Below are positions 51,006-59,380 of a DNA stretch of 64,000 bases, piece by piece; positions within the stretch are counted from its first letter, which is position 1, and every line of letters starts with the position of its first letter. The stretch is from Mycobacterium gordonae (GTDB lineage Bacteria; Actinomycetota; Actinomycetes; Mycobacteriales; Mycobacteriaceae). Under the pieces are notes generated by a model. That model saw nothing but the letters and a program-made list of their open reading frames with translations, had not been told where the DNA came from and did no database searches. The stretch lies in NCBI RefSeq assembly GCF_002101675.1, contig NZ_LQOY01000207.1, positions 1 to 64,000 of the forward strand, written 5' to 3'. The translations under genes were made by a program, and so were the position numbers.

Positions 51006-51872
51006 ATGTTGGGACCATTGGACAGGCTGCTGGGCCGACAGACCCCGAGTCACGGGGCCCTGGCGGTGGTCACCGGTGCCGGTAGCGGAATCGGTGCGGC
51101 ATTCGCTATCGAACTCGCTCGCCGGGGCGGCAAAGTGGTCTGCAGCGACATCGACGAGGTGGCCGCTCAGCGCACGGCCGATGCGATACAGGAGCGGGGC
51201 TGCGGGGCGGTCGCGGTTCGCTGCGACGTCTCGCAGGTCGACGACGTGCACGCCTTGGCCGACCAGGCCCAGGAGTGGTTCGGTGTGCCGCCGACGCTGG
51301 TGATCAACAACGCCGGCGTCGGCACCGGTGGCGAGCCAATCGGCGATGTCCCGCTCGATGAGTGGGTGCGGACACTCGGAGTGAACCTGTGGGGACCGAT
51401 CCACGGCTGTCATGTCTTCACACCCATCCTGCGGGAGTCCGGGCCGTCCGGCTCGCCGAAAGGAATCATCAACGTCGCCTCGGCGGCAGCATTCGGGGCA
51501 GCGCCCGGAATGGCCGCCTACAACGTCAGCAAGGCCGGGGTGTTATCGCTGTCCGAGACGCTGGCGGCCGAATTGTCCGGCACCGGAATCAAAGTCACCG
51601 TGTTGTGCCCGACGTTTGTCAAGACCAACATCGTCGAATCGGGCCTGCAGGCCGGACGGATCAGCGAGGAGTCCAGCCAGCTGGCCACCAAACTGATGCG
51701 CTGGACCGGGTTCTCCGCGGCGAAGGTGGCGCGAATGTGCTTGGACGCCAACGATCGTGGTGACTTGTACTGTATGCCGCAGCTGGAGGCCAAGATCGGC
51801 TGGAATGTCAAACGGCTTGCACCGGGCGCATATACGCGCGCGATCGGCATGGTATCGCGCACAAGGCACTGA
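51006..51872 (+). CDS. Short-chain dehydrogenase/reductase (SadH-like)
   Basis: 288 residues. Classical SDR: cofactor loop VVTGAGSGIGAAFAIEL with Asp after strand 2 (CSDIDEV, NAD-type), NNAGV, catalytic Ser in VASAAAFG, and YNVSK (Tyr-xxx-Lys). The start is the ATG at 51006; the same frame extends upstream but without mycobacterial SDR features. It is the first gene of a four-gene operon with a diiron protein, a flavin monooxygenase and a MerR regulator, so it may oxidise or reduce an alcohol/ketone pair in that pathway. The family resembles SadH of the mymA operon. Confidence 0.88.
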   Translation: MLGPLDRLLGRQTPSHGALAVVTGAGSGIGAAFAIELARRGGKVVCSDIDEVAAQRTADAIQERGCGAVAVRCDVSQVDDVHALADQAQEWFGVPPTLVINNAGVGTGGEPIGDVPLDEWVRTLGVNLWGPIHGCHVFTPILRESGPSGSPKGIINVASAAAFGAAPGMAAYNVSKAGVLSLSETLAAELSGTGIKVTVLCPTFVKTNIVESGLQAGRISEESSQLATKLMRWTGFSAAKVARMCLDANDRGDLYCMPQLEAKIGWNVKRLAPGAYTRAIGMVSRTRH

Positions 51873-51900
51873 ACACCCGTCCATCTGAAAGGGAGACGTT

Positions 51901-52821
51901 GTGGCCATCGAAATGGAAGCCATGCTCGCCAAGATCAAGGATCGTCAGTGGGCGCTCGCGGACATCGATTGGGAGGCACCGGGGGCCGAGACCATCCGGC
52001 CCGAGTTCCGGCCCAAACTCAAGGCGTTCATGGCCGACCTGTGCTGGATCGAGAACATCGGCGCCCGCGGTTTTGCGGCGCTGGCCAAGAAGGCTCCCAC
52101 CCCGACCATCGCCGAGATCTACCGGTACTTCCATGCCGAAGAACAACGCCATGCCAATGCCGAACTGGCGTTGATGAAGCGCTGGGGCATGCTCGAAGAC
52201 GGCGAGGTCCCGGAGCCGAACGTCAACATCCGGTTGGCCATCGAGTGGCTGGACACCTTCGCCGACGACATGCCGCTGTCGGTGCTGGGCACTGTGATCC
52301 CGATGCTGGAGGTCGCACTGGACGGGGCGCTGCTGAAGTTCCTCCTCGACTCGGTGGAGGACCCGGTCTGCCATCAGGTGTTCGAGAAGATCAACAACGA
52401 CGAATCACGGCATATCGCAGTCGATTTCGAGGTGCTTGAGATGATCGGTCATGCCACCGCCCGACGGCTGGCCATTGAACTCCTCGGGCGCTTCGCCTCA
52501 CCGGGTCTGATCATCGGAATGGTCATGTACGTACCTCTGCTCAGCCGGGTCCGCAACGAGATGGCGGGCATGGGCATGGAACCGGAGCGGTTGTTCAACG
52601 CGGTCAACCGTTTCAAGCAACTCGGCGAACGCGGCGAGCGCACCCGCCGAGTGCCTACCTACAAGCTGCTCAAGCGGCATGCCTCATGGGTGGTGAACCC
52701 GCGGCATCCCTACCAGCTGCTGGCCAATTCCATGGTGTGGCTGTCGGACTACTATCCCAAGCCGCTGCTGAGGTCGATGCCTAGCTGGTCGCGGGAACTC
52801 ACCCACAAGCCGGCGGCCTGA
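51901..52821 (+). CDS. Ferritin-like diiron protein
   Basis: 306 residues. Two carboxylate-His motifs typical of a four-helix diiron site are seen: YRYFHAEEQRHANAE (EExxH) near 80-90 and NNDESRHIAVD (DExxH) near 165-170, with further Glu residues on neighbouring helices (IENIGAR, MLEVALDG). Such proteins bind O2 and act as oxygenases, oxidases or reductase-like partners. The GTG start follows AAAGGGAGA. It lies 28 bp after the SDR and 2 bp before the monooxygenase. Exact reaction unknown. Confidence 0.75.
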   Translation: MAIEMEAMLAKIKDRQWALADIDWEAPGAETIRPEFRPKLKAFMADLCWIENIGARGFAALAKKAPTPTIAEIYRYFHAEEQRHANAELALMKRWGMLEDGEVPEPNVNIRLAIEWLDTFADDMPLSVLGTVIPMLEVALDGALLKFLLDSVEDPVCHQVFEKINNDESRHIAVDFEVLEMIGHATARRLAIELLGRFASPGLIIGMVMYVPLLSRVRNEMAGMGMEPERLFNAVNRFKQLGERGERTRRVPTYKLLKRHASWVVNPRHPYQLLANSMVWLSDYYPKPLLRSMPSWSRELTHKPAA

Positions 52822-52823
52822 CC

Positions 52824-54305
52824 ATGTCGGCCATCCACTCCACGCTTGTGGTCGGCGCGGGCTTCACGGGACTGGGCGCGGCGATCCGGCTGGCCGAGGC
52901 GGGCCTGAACAGACCAGAAGACGTTGTCATCCTTGAGCGTTCCGACCGGGTGGGCGGGACCTGGCGGGATACCCGCTACCCGGGTGCCAGCTGTGACGTC
53001 CCGTCGCTGCTGTACTCGTACTCGTTCGTCAAGAACCCCAAGTGGTCGCGAACCTACTCCCCCGCCCCCGAGATCTACCAACACATCGAGGAGATGGCGA
53101 ACAGGTTCGGCATCCGCCGCCATATCCGGTTCGGCCACGAGGTGACGGGCCTGACGTTCGACGAGAACGCCGGCGTGTGGACCGCAACAACCAAGAACCG
53201 CAAACGTTTCCGGGCCCGCACCGTGGTGCTGGCCTCCGGCCCGCTGTCGGACGCCGGCTTCCCGGACATCCGCGGTCTGGACACCTACCAGGGCCACAAG
53301 ATCCACAGCGCCCGGTGGGACTCCGATTACGACTTCACCGGCAAGCGGGTTGCCGTCATTGGCACCGGCGCCAGCGCAATTCAGATCGTCCCCGAACTGG
53401 TGAAACAGGCCGGCTTCGTCAAAGTCTTTCAGCGCACGCCCGGCTGGGTGTTACCGCGGTTGGATGTCGCCACGCCGCCGGCGGTGCAGGCGTTGTTCGC
53501 GAAAGTGCCGGCCACCCAGGAACTTGCCCGGCAGCTGCTGTTCTGGGGCCATGAAGCCACCGCGACGGCGATGGTGTGGAACACCCCGCTCACCTCCCTG
53601 GTGGCCCGCCTGGGCCAGGCCCATATCAGGGCACAGGTCAAAGACCCGTGGTTGCGCCGTCAGCTGACACCCGACTTCGCGCCAGGGTGCAAGCGCATGC
53701 TGATTTCCAGCGACTACTACCCCGCGCTGCAGCGCGACAACTGCAAGCTGATCGACTGGCCGATCGCCACGCTGAGCCCCGTCGGGATTCGTACCAGCGA
53801 CGGCATCGAACACCATCTGGACTGCATCGTCTTCGCCACGGGTTACGACGTCCACCTCACCGGGCCGCCGTTCGAGGTCACCGGACTCGGCGGGCGATCA
53901 CTCAGCGACGAATGGGCCGGCGGCGCACAGGCTTACAAGAGCATCAACGCGCACGGATACCCGAACCTGTTCTTCATGACCGGGCCTAACTCGGGCCCCG
54001 GCCACAACTCCCTGCTGGTCTATATCGAAGGTCAGCTCGACTACGCGGTGCGCGGCATCACCACCATCCTGGACAACGACCTGCGCTACCTCGACGTGCG
54101 CGAAGACGTCCAGCGTCGGCACAACCAGCACATCCAGCGCCGTCTGACCAAGACGACCTGGATGTCCGGCTGCCGCAGTTGGTATCTCACCAAGGACGGG
54201 TACAACGGGTCGATGTACCCCGGAACGGCGACCCAGTATCTTCGCCAGATGGGCGATTTCCGATATCGACACTACGACGCGGTCACCCGCCCCGTCGGCG
54301 CATGA
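52824..54305 (+). CDS. Flavin-containing monooxygenase, Baeyer-Villiger type
   Basis: 493 residues. FAD loop LVVGAGFTGLGAAIRLAEAG, then RVGGTWRDTRYPGASCDVPS, the BVMO fingerprint as YQGHKIHSARW (FxGxxxHxxxW with Tyr for Phe), and NADPH loop VAVIGTGASAIQIVPEL. It resembles Rv0892-type mycobacterial monooxygenases that insert oxygen next to ketones or oxidise S/N compounds. It is in one operon with the SDR (ketone supply) and a MerR regulator, whose ATG overlaps its stop (ATGA). Confidence 0.9.
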   Translation: MSAIHSTLVVGAGFTGLGAAIRLAEAGLNRPEDVVILERSDRVGGTWRDTRYPGASCDVPSLLYSYSFVKNPKWSRTYSPAPEIYQHIEEMANRFGIRRHIRFGHEVTGLTFDENAGVWTATTKNRKRFRARTVVLASGPLSDAGFPDIRGLDTYQGHKIHSARWDSDYDFTGKRVAVIGTGASAIQIVPELVKQAGFVKVFQRTPGWVLPRLDVATPPAVQALFAKVPATQELARQLLFWGHEATATAMVWNTPLTSLVARLGQAHIRAQVKDPWLRRQLTPDFAPGCKRMLISSDYYPALQRDNCKLIDWPIATLSPVGIRTSDGIEHHLDCIVFATGYDVHLTGPPFEVTGLGGRSLSDEWAGGAQAYKSINAHGYPNLFFMTGPNSGPGHNSLLVYIEGQLDYAVRGITTILDNDLRYLDVREDVQRRHNQHIQRRLTKTTWMSGCRSWYLTKDGYNGSMYPGTATQYLRQMGDFRYRHYDAVTRPVGA

Positions 54306-55213
54306 CATCCCCCAGGCCCCAGCCCGGCACGATCGCCAGCGTGCTGTACAACGTGCGCCGTGCACCGCAACGGGTGCGGCGACAGTCACGCGATTTCATC
54401 GAAACCGCTGTCACACAACTTTTCGACGCCGCGGTGCGCCACCCGGCCGACGCCGGGACGTCCGGCGAGTACCGGATCGAGGAGTTGGCCCGGCTGGCCG
54501 GCACCACCACGCGAAACATCAGGGTCTACCGCGACCGCGGGCTGCTGCCGCCGCCGCTGCGGGTCGGCCGGATCGCGCTGTTCAACGATACCCACCTCAC
54601 CCGGCTGCGCCTGATCACCTCGATGCTCGACCGCGGCTACAACATCGCCCACGTTCGGGAGATGCTCAGGGCGTGGGAGGAGGGCAAGAACCTCGGCGAC
54701 GTCCTGGGTCTCGAGACCGCGATCGTGGGCACCTGGGCCACCGAGAAGCCGCAGACCATGCCGCTGCCGCAAGCTCGCCAACTCGTGGACGACGCAACGG
54801 CTTTCGACCGGCTGGTGGCGCTGCATGTGATCCGCGTCGAGGGTGAGCAGGCCACCGTCACCCGCCCCAAACTCATCGAGGCGTTCAACGAGATCCGCGG
54901 TTACGGGGTGAGCATCGGCAAGCTCATCGACCTGCACGAGCAGATCCTGCCCAAGGTCGACGAGATCAGCGACCTGCTGGTCCGGGCCGGCTTCGAACAC
55001 GTCGCTACCCGGATCAAGCCCGGCGAGGCGCTACCGGCGGACGCGGAGGTGGCCGAACTGATCACCATGCTGGTGCGGTTCCGCACGCAGGCGGTGGCAA
55101 CCGTCACCGCCACCCTCGCGTCGTCGATCGAGTCGAACATCGAGACCCTGGTCAGCCGCCTGCTCTCGGAGTACCTCGAGCGTGCGGCGGAACCCGACGT
55201 CAGTGCCCGCTGA
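54302..55213 (+). CDS. MerR-family transcriptional regulator
   Basis: 303 residues, longer than classic MerR. After a basic N-terminus the MerR helix-turn-helix begins near residue 60: YRIEELARLAGTTTRNIRVY, RDRGLLPPPLRVGRIALFND, DRGYNIAHVREML. The long C-terminal domain (about 140-300) has no Cys pair and so should bind an organic ligand, not a metal. It is encoded last in the SDR-diiron-monooxygenase operon (4-bp overlap) and most likely controls it. The 3' end overlaps the convergent desaturase gene by 14 bp. Confidence 0.85.
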   Translation: MTSPRPQPGTIASVLYNVRRAPQRVRRQSRDFIETAVTQLFDAAVRHPADAGTSGEYRIEELARLAGTTTRNIRVYRDRGLLPPPLRVGRIALFNDTHLTRLRLITSMLDRGYNIAHVREMLRAWEEGKNLGDVLGLETAIVGTWATEKPQTMPLPQARQLVDDATAFDRLVALHVIRVEGEQATVTRPKLIEAFNEIRGYGVSIGKLIDLHEQILPKVDEISDLLVRAGFEHVATRIKPGEALPADAEVAELITMLVRFRTQAVATVTATLASSIESNIETLVSRLLSEYLERAAEPDVSAR

Positions 55214-56216
55214 GGGTCAGCGTGCCTTGAGTTTTCAGCACCCGGGCGGCGGTGATCCGCTCGGCCTTGCGCGCCTCTCGCTCGAGGTATCGCTGCTTGG
55301 ATTCCTCGAACTTCTCCGAGGCTTGCTCGAGTTCTTTGATCAACACCGCGAGATCGTCACGCATCCGCGCCGCCTCGCCGGTGAACTCCTCGCGTTCGAA
55401 GATCCGCCACTTCTTCAGCACCGGCATCACCACCTCCTCGAGATGGATGCGCGGGTCGTAGACGCCGCCGACGGCGATTACCACGGCCTTGCGCCGGAAT
55501 TCGGGCACCGTATATCCCGGCATCTTGAAGTTGCGCAAGATCCGGTGGACGGACTTCATCGCTTGATTCGGTGCGATGTCGAGGCCGGCTTCGCTGACAT
55601 CGCGGTAGAAGATCATGTGCAGGTTCTCGTCGGCTGACACCCGCGCGAGCAGCTGGTTGGCGATGTTGTCGTCACAGGCCTTGCCGGTGTTGCGGTGCGA
55701 GACGCGGGTAGCCAGTTCCTGGAACGACACGTACATCACCGAGTCGAACAGGCTTTCCGCGAACATGTTGCCCTGCTGGTTCTGGCCCGGGCTGAAGCCG
55801 CGGGTGATCTGCTCCATCCGCAGCTTCTCCAACTCGACCGGGTCGACGGCGCGGGTCACCACCAGGTAGTCGCGCAGCGCCACACTGTGCCGATTCTCCT
55901 CGGCCGTCCAGCGGTTCACCCACTGTCCCCAGGCACCGTCGAGGCTGAAGTTCATGGAGATCTCGCGGTGGTAGGACGGCAGGTTGTCCTCGGTCAGCAG
56001 GTTCTGCACCATCGCCACCTGGGCCACATCGGAGAGTTGACTCTGCCCCGGCTCCCAGTCCTGACCGTCGAGGGCGTAGTAGTTCTTGCCGTCCGACCAG
56101 GGAATGTAGTCGTGCGGATGCCATTCCTTGAACATCGACAGGTGCCGGTTGAGCAGGCGCTCGGCGACGGGCTCGAGTTCTTGCAACAGTTGCAGATTCG
56201 TCATTTCCTTGGGCAC
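55200..56216 (-). CDS. Acyl-ACP desaturase-like protein (DesA1 paralogue)
   Basis: 338 residues, equal to DesA1 of M. tuberculosis and alike over the full length (DYIPWSDGKNYYAL, WTAEENRHSVALRDY, ISADENLHMIFYRDV types). The soluble desaturase diiron ligands are seen in EENRH and DENLH (ExxH pairs). It would introduce a double bond into acyl-ACP for mycolic or other fatty acids using O2. The GTG start at 56216 (GGAG at 6 nt) reproduces the DesA1 N-terminal spacing. It lies 14 bp after the rafH-like gene, probably in the same transcript, and so may respond to hypoxia. Confidence 0.9.
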   Translation of the reverse strand: MPKEMTNLQLLQELEPVAERLLNRHLSMFKEWHPHDYIPWSDGKNYYALDGQDWEPGQSQLSDVAQVAMVQNLLTEDNLPSYHREISMNFSLDGAWGQWVNRWTAEENRHSVALRDYLVVTRAVDPVELEKLRMEQITRGFSPGQNQQGNMFAESLFDSVMYVSFQELATRVSHRNTGKACDDNIANQLLARVSADENLHMIFYRDVSEAGLDIAPNQAMKSVHRILRNFKMPGYTVPEFRRKAVVIAVGGVYDPRIHLEEVVMPVLKKWRIFEREEFTGEAARMRDDLAVLIKELEQASEKFEESKQRYLEREARKAERITAARVLKTQGTLTLSGH

Positions 56217-56230
56217 AAGCATCTCCAGGG

Positions 56231-57025
56231 TTACTTGGTCGGCACCAACAGGCCGAGGTTGCCGTCATGGCGGGGATACAACAATTGACCGCGGCCGGTT
56301 TCCCGGTCGGTGTAGAACAGCAGTCGCAGGCTGTGTTCACAGGCACGGCGTACTGCGTCGGATTCGTCGAGAGTCGGTGTGGCGCGAGAGTTCACGATGA
56401 GCGGTACCTGGGGTCCGGGCATCGCCGGCGACCAGGCCCATCCGGGCGGAAACACGTGCCGCTGCCGGGCCAGGCGCAAACCGGACGGACCGGCCCGGTA
56501 CACCAGTGCGTCCTCGCCGGTCTCCGCATCGGTGAACAGATGCGCGTCGTAGTCCATGCCGTCCATCACCGCCACCGCTTGCAGCGGCGTGGTGCGTTGC
56601 AACACAACGGATTTACGGCGCACGACGACCGCGTCGCAATCCACCGTCAGTATCCGGCGCGTCGGGTCCGGCCAGGGGCGAGGGCGCCACGGCGCAAGCA
56701 TCCGGGCGATGTGGCGGTCAAGTCTGTCCAGCGCAGGCGACACATCGTCGATACCGGCGGTGACGGCGGCCACCCGCGCCGGCAGCTCGCCGACTGACAG
56801 GTTCACCTGCATGACCATCGGACCCCGGCCACAAGTTCCGGTTTTGAGGCGTACCCGAGCGCCCCCGGTGATCTCATGAGAGGCCAGCACCTCACCGACC
56901 GCTTGCGCCACGTGCTCCGCCTGGGCGACCGTTACCGGACCCGCCGACAGCACGTCGACATCAGGGAAGCGCCGCACCGACCTCGCCTTGAGTGCGTTCA
57001 CGCGGTAGCGACCCTTTCTGTCCAT
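56231..57025 (-). CDS. RafH-like ribosome hibernation factor (Rv0079-like)
   Basis: 264 residues from ATG 57025. It matches the remembered layout of M. tuberculosis RafH (Rv0079): an HPF-like N-terminal part (RFPDVDVLSAGPVTVAQAEH, VNLSVGELPARV), then two sigma-54-modulation/HPF C-terminal-type domains, MDYDAHLFTDAETGEDALVY and LLFYTDRETGRGQLLYPRHD. It should bind and store 70S ribosomes in hypoxic or dormant cells. A start at GTG 57001, after AAAGGG, is possible. Two DosR-like boxes lie 55-95 bp upstream. It heads a transcript with the desaturase gene. Confidence 0.85.
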   Translation of the reverse strand: MDRKGRYRVNALKARSVRRFPDVDVLSAGPVTVAQAEHVAQAVGEVLASHEITGGARVRLKTGTCGRGPMVMQVNLSVGELPARVAAVTAGIDDVSPALDRLDRHIARMLAPWRPRPWPDPTRRILTVDCDAVVVRRKSVVLQRTTPLQAVAVMDGMDYDAHLFTDAETGEDALVYRAGPSGLRLARQRHVFPPGWAWSPAMPGPQVPLIVNSRATPTLDESDAVRRACEHSLRLLFYTDRETGRGQLLYPRHDGNLGLLVPTK

Positions 57026-57079
57026 TTCGCGACATCGAATGCCGCAAAGTGAAGCTTCGCTGGCCGACGGCCGCATCAG

Positions 57080-57099
57080 ATAGAGCCGAAAGTCCCACC
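57080..57099 (-). promoter_or_regulatory. DosR-like box 2 (weaker)
   Basis: On the minus strand, GGTGGGACTTTCGGCTCTAT keeps the GGGACTTT core of the DosR consensus TTSGGGACTWWAGTCCCSAA but little of the right half. It lies 1 bp from box 1, nearer the rafH-like start. Tandem DosR sites are common at strongly induced dormancy promoters. Confidence 0.5.
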
Positions 57100-57100
57100 G

Positions 57101-57120
57101 GGAGTGCCTAAAGTCCCGAA
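57101..57120 (-). promoter_or_regulatory. DosR box 1 upstream of the rafH-like gene
   Basis: On the minus strand, TTCGGGACTTTAGGCACTCC matches TTSGGGACTWWAGTCCCSAA over its first 13 positions and at 15 of 20 overall. It lies about 76 bp before the ATG at 57025. In M. tuberculosis Rv0079 is a DosR regulon member, which supports the call. Confidence 0.75.
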
Positions 57121-57190
57121 CGAAAGAAGTCGGGCACCTTTTCCGTGGCGGACGTCACACCCAGCCGCCCGGAATGGGATTATCGACGCT

Positions 57191-58546
57191 TCAGAGTTGG
57201 GTTTCCACCAGGTACGGCGCCAGCGTCGACAGTTTCTCGCAGGTCTCCTCGAATTCCCGTTCGGGATTCGACGCTTCGATGATTCCCGCGCCTGCCCGCA
57301 GCCAGGTACGTCCGTCTTGTTCGTAGGCCGCCCGCAGGGCCAGTGCGGCATCGAGCGCGCCGTCGGCCGAAAATGTCACTACCGCACCGGAATACAAGCC
57401 GCGTGGACTTTCGTCGAGACGCAGGATGGCCTCGACGCCGTCCGCTTTGGGGATTCCCGAGGCGGTCACGGCCGGGAAGAGCGTCTCCAGCGCGTCCATC
57501 CGGTCGCTCGACGGGTCCAGCCGCCCGGTGATCGTGGAGCCGAGGTGCTGCACGCTCCCCCGCTCGCGCACCGCCATGAAATCGATCACGGCAGCCGTTC
57601 CGGGCGCCGAGATCTCGGTCACCTCCTGCAGCGAAGTGCGGACCGAGATGGCATGTTCGACAATCTCTTTGGAGTCCGACTGCAGGTCGTCGCGAGCCCG
57701 CTTGTCGGGCACCGGCCCGCGTCCCAGCGCGCGGGTGCCAGCCAGCGGCTCGGTGATCACCAGGCCGTCGGCCCGCACCGAGGTGACGAGTTCCGGGCTG
57801 TAACCCAGCGCACGAATACCGCCGAGCCGCAACAAGAATGACCGTACCGGCGTGTTATGGCGCCGACCCAGCCGGTATGTCGCCGGAAAGTCAAGGGCGA
57901 ACGGCACTTCCAGACAGCGGGACAGGATCACCTTGTGATAACTGCCCGCGGCGATTTCGCTGACGGCTACCGCCACCCGGTTGCGATAGCCGGACGGATC
58001 GTCGAACAGATCGACCGCGCGGGCGCGCCGCAGGTCGCGCACCCCACCGCTGAGCAACCGCTCCACGACCTCGCTTTCGCGAGGTCCGCCCCCGAACAAC
58101 CGAACGTCATCGCGGGTGATCGCGATGCGCAGCCGCGGCCAGAACACCCGCGCCAGTGGCGTGTGTGGCGCCAGCCGCGTCTGCAAACCGTAGCGGTAGA
58201 CGCCGAATTCGAAAGCCACCCAACCGAACGCCTCGTCGGTCTCCAGCAGCAGCCGGTCGACCGCTTCCCCGAGAACGGCACCCGGGCGACCCGACCATTG
58301 TTGCCGGCGGATCACACCGTCGCGGATGACCCGCAGTTCGTCGCTGTCCAGCTCCACCATCGCCTGCACGCCGGCGGCCAGCACCCACTGCCCGTCGCGC
58401 TCATACAGCAGGTACTCCTCGCCGACCGGCTCGATCAGCACCGCGGCCAATTCGGCCGCAAGATCGGCGGGCTCGAGGTCGGCGGGCAGAGGTAGGCGCA
58501 ACGACGCCGAGCTGACAGAACTCGTCTGCACGCCGGTGTCTGTCAC
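57191..58546 (-). CDS. mbtI: Salicylate synthase MbtI
   Basis: 451 residues (450 in M. tuberculosis). It converts chorismate to isochorismate and then salicylate, the first mycobactin precursor. MST-family motifs: YHKVILSRCLEVPF (general-base Lys), LGYSPELVTS, VITEPLAGTRALGRG, KEIVEHAISV, VQHLGSTITGRL and the late GIPKADGVEAILRLDESPRG. The GTG start lies 5 bp downstream of an IdeR box. It is separated from the rest of the cluster by the 49.5-57 kb region, unlike M. tuberculosis, where mbtJ and mbtA are adjacent. Confidence 0.96.
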   Translation of the reverse strand: MTDTGVQTSSVSSASLRLPLPADLEPADLAAELAAVLIEPVGEEYLLYERDGQWVLAAGVQAMVELDSDELRVIRDGVIRRQQWSGRPGAVLGEAVDRLLLETDEAFGWVAFEFGVYRYGLQTRLAPHTPLARVFWPRLRIAITRDDVRLFGGGPRESEVVERLLSGGVRDLRRARAVDLFDDPSGYRNRVAVAVSEIAAGSYHKVILSRCLEVPFALDFPATYRLGRRHNTPVRSFLLRLGGIRALGYSPELVTSVRADGLVITEPLAGTRALGRGPVPDKRARDDLQSDSKEIVEHAISVRTSLQEVTEISAPGTAAVIDFMAVRERGSVQHLGSTITGRLDPSSDRMDALETLFPAVTASGIPKADGVEAILRLDESPRGLYSGAVVTFSADGALDAALALRAAYEQDGRTWLRAGAGIIEASNPEREFEETCEKLSTLAPYLVETQL

Positions 58547-58551
58547 GAAAG

Positions 58552-58570
58552 TAAATGTAGCCTAACCTAC
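58552..58570 (-). promoter_or_regulatory. IdeR iron box of mbtI
   Basis: TAAATGTAGCCTAACCTAC (plus strand) matches the IdeR consensus at 14 of 19 positions, with an intact TAGCCTAACCTA core. It is 5 bp from the mbtI GTG, so a bound repressor would cover the promoter or initiation region. Confidence 0.75.
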
Positions 58571-58883
58571 TACCGCGCGCGCTACCCCCGCCCTCTTTTC
58601 GTTTCGAGGGTCGTCCAGGTCTCACACCGAATTAACAGCAGCCGCATATCCACCGCCGGCGGCCGGCTTCCGGACCTACCCCCGTTGGTGCTGGCAGGGG
58701 CCCTGAAACGCGGGGCGGGCGGTGGGGCCCCAATGCTTGCGCACACCAAACGTTTCCCCACCGTTTACCCACCGTCGGCCACCGCGACGAGTCGGCAACC
58801 CCGCGCGCTCCTACCATCCCCCAAGGAAACCGCGGCGGAATTCACCCCCGCCGCGGCCGCCACCACAGGGGAGGACCGTCCCA
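58571..58883. other. Intergenic region between mbtI and the small protein at 58884
   Basis: No ORF with support was seen. The right end carries GGGGAGG, 9 nt before the ATG at 58884. It must hold the promoter of that gene and the upstream part of the mbtI promoter. No repeat or RNA gene is apparent. Confidence 0.6.
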
Positions 58884-59093
58884 ATGTTCGTCATCCGGAT
58901 GACCGACGGTGAAGAGATCAAAGGCGACGTCGAGAACTTGACGTTGAACCAGGAGACCGGGGTGCTGACCGTGTGCACCGTCGACGGGTTCGAAGAGACC
59001 ACCACCCACTACTCACCGGCCGCCTGGCTCTCGGTCACGCACCGCAAGCGCGACATCGACGTCAAGTCATCGCGCCTGTCGTCTGTTCGCTGA
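58884..59093 (+). CDS. Small conserved-looking protein of unknown function
   Basis: 69 residues beginning MFVIRMTDGEEIKGDVENLT, with a strong GGGGAGG ribosome-binding site. It alternates short beta strands and loops (TGVLTVCTVDGFEETTTHYS) and ends in a basic tail (THRKRDIDVKSSRLSSVR), so it could be a small beta-barrel or nucleic-acid-binding protein. I do not recognise the family. It stands alone between mbtI and the SbtA-like gene, on the opposite strand to mbtI. Codon use is like that of its neighbours. Confidence 0.75.
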   Translation: MFVIRMTDGEEIKGDVENLTLNQETGVLTVCTVDGFEETTTHYSPAAWLSVTHRKRDIDVKSSRLSSVR

Positions 59094-59380
59094 CGCGACA
59101 CGAAATCTCCCAGCAAATTAACAGGAAATTCGCACCTAATCCACACAGACAGGCGCCGAAACGCCGCAGCCAGCGCACTTGTGCTCTGCACTCGTTACGT
59201 CGGTGTTTCGGCGACCGCAACAGCACGAAAACGGCACCAAAAACGGCTGTTAGACGCGCATTCTGAGTGGCGGCCGGGCGACGGCCCAAGCTAAGTTCGC
59301 AGCGTTATCTGGACTGTTCGTGGCCGCCACGACGGTCAGTACTTCCTTCGAATCGCCGCAGGACGCTCGAGAGGTGCTCA

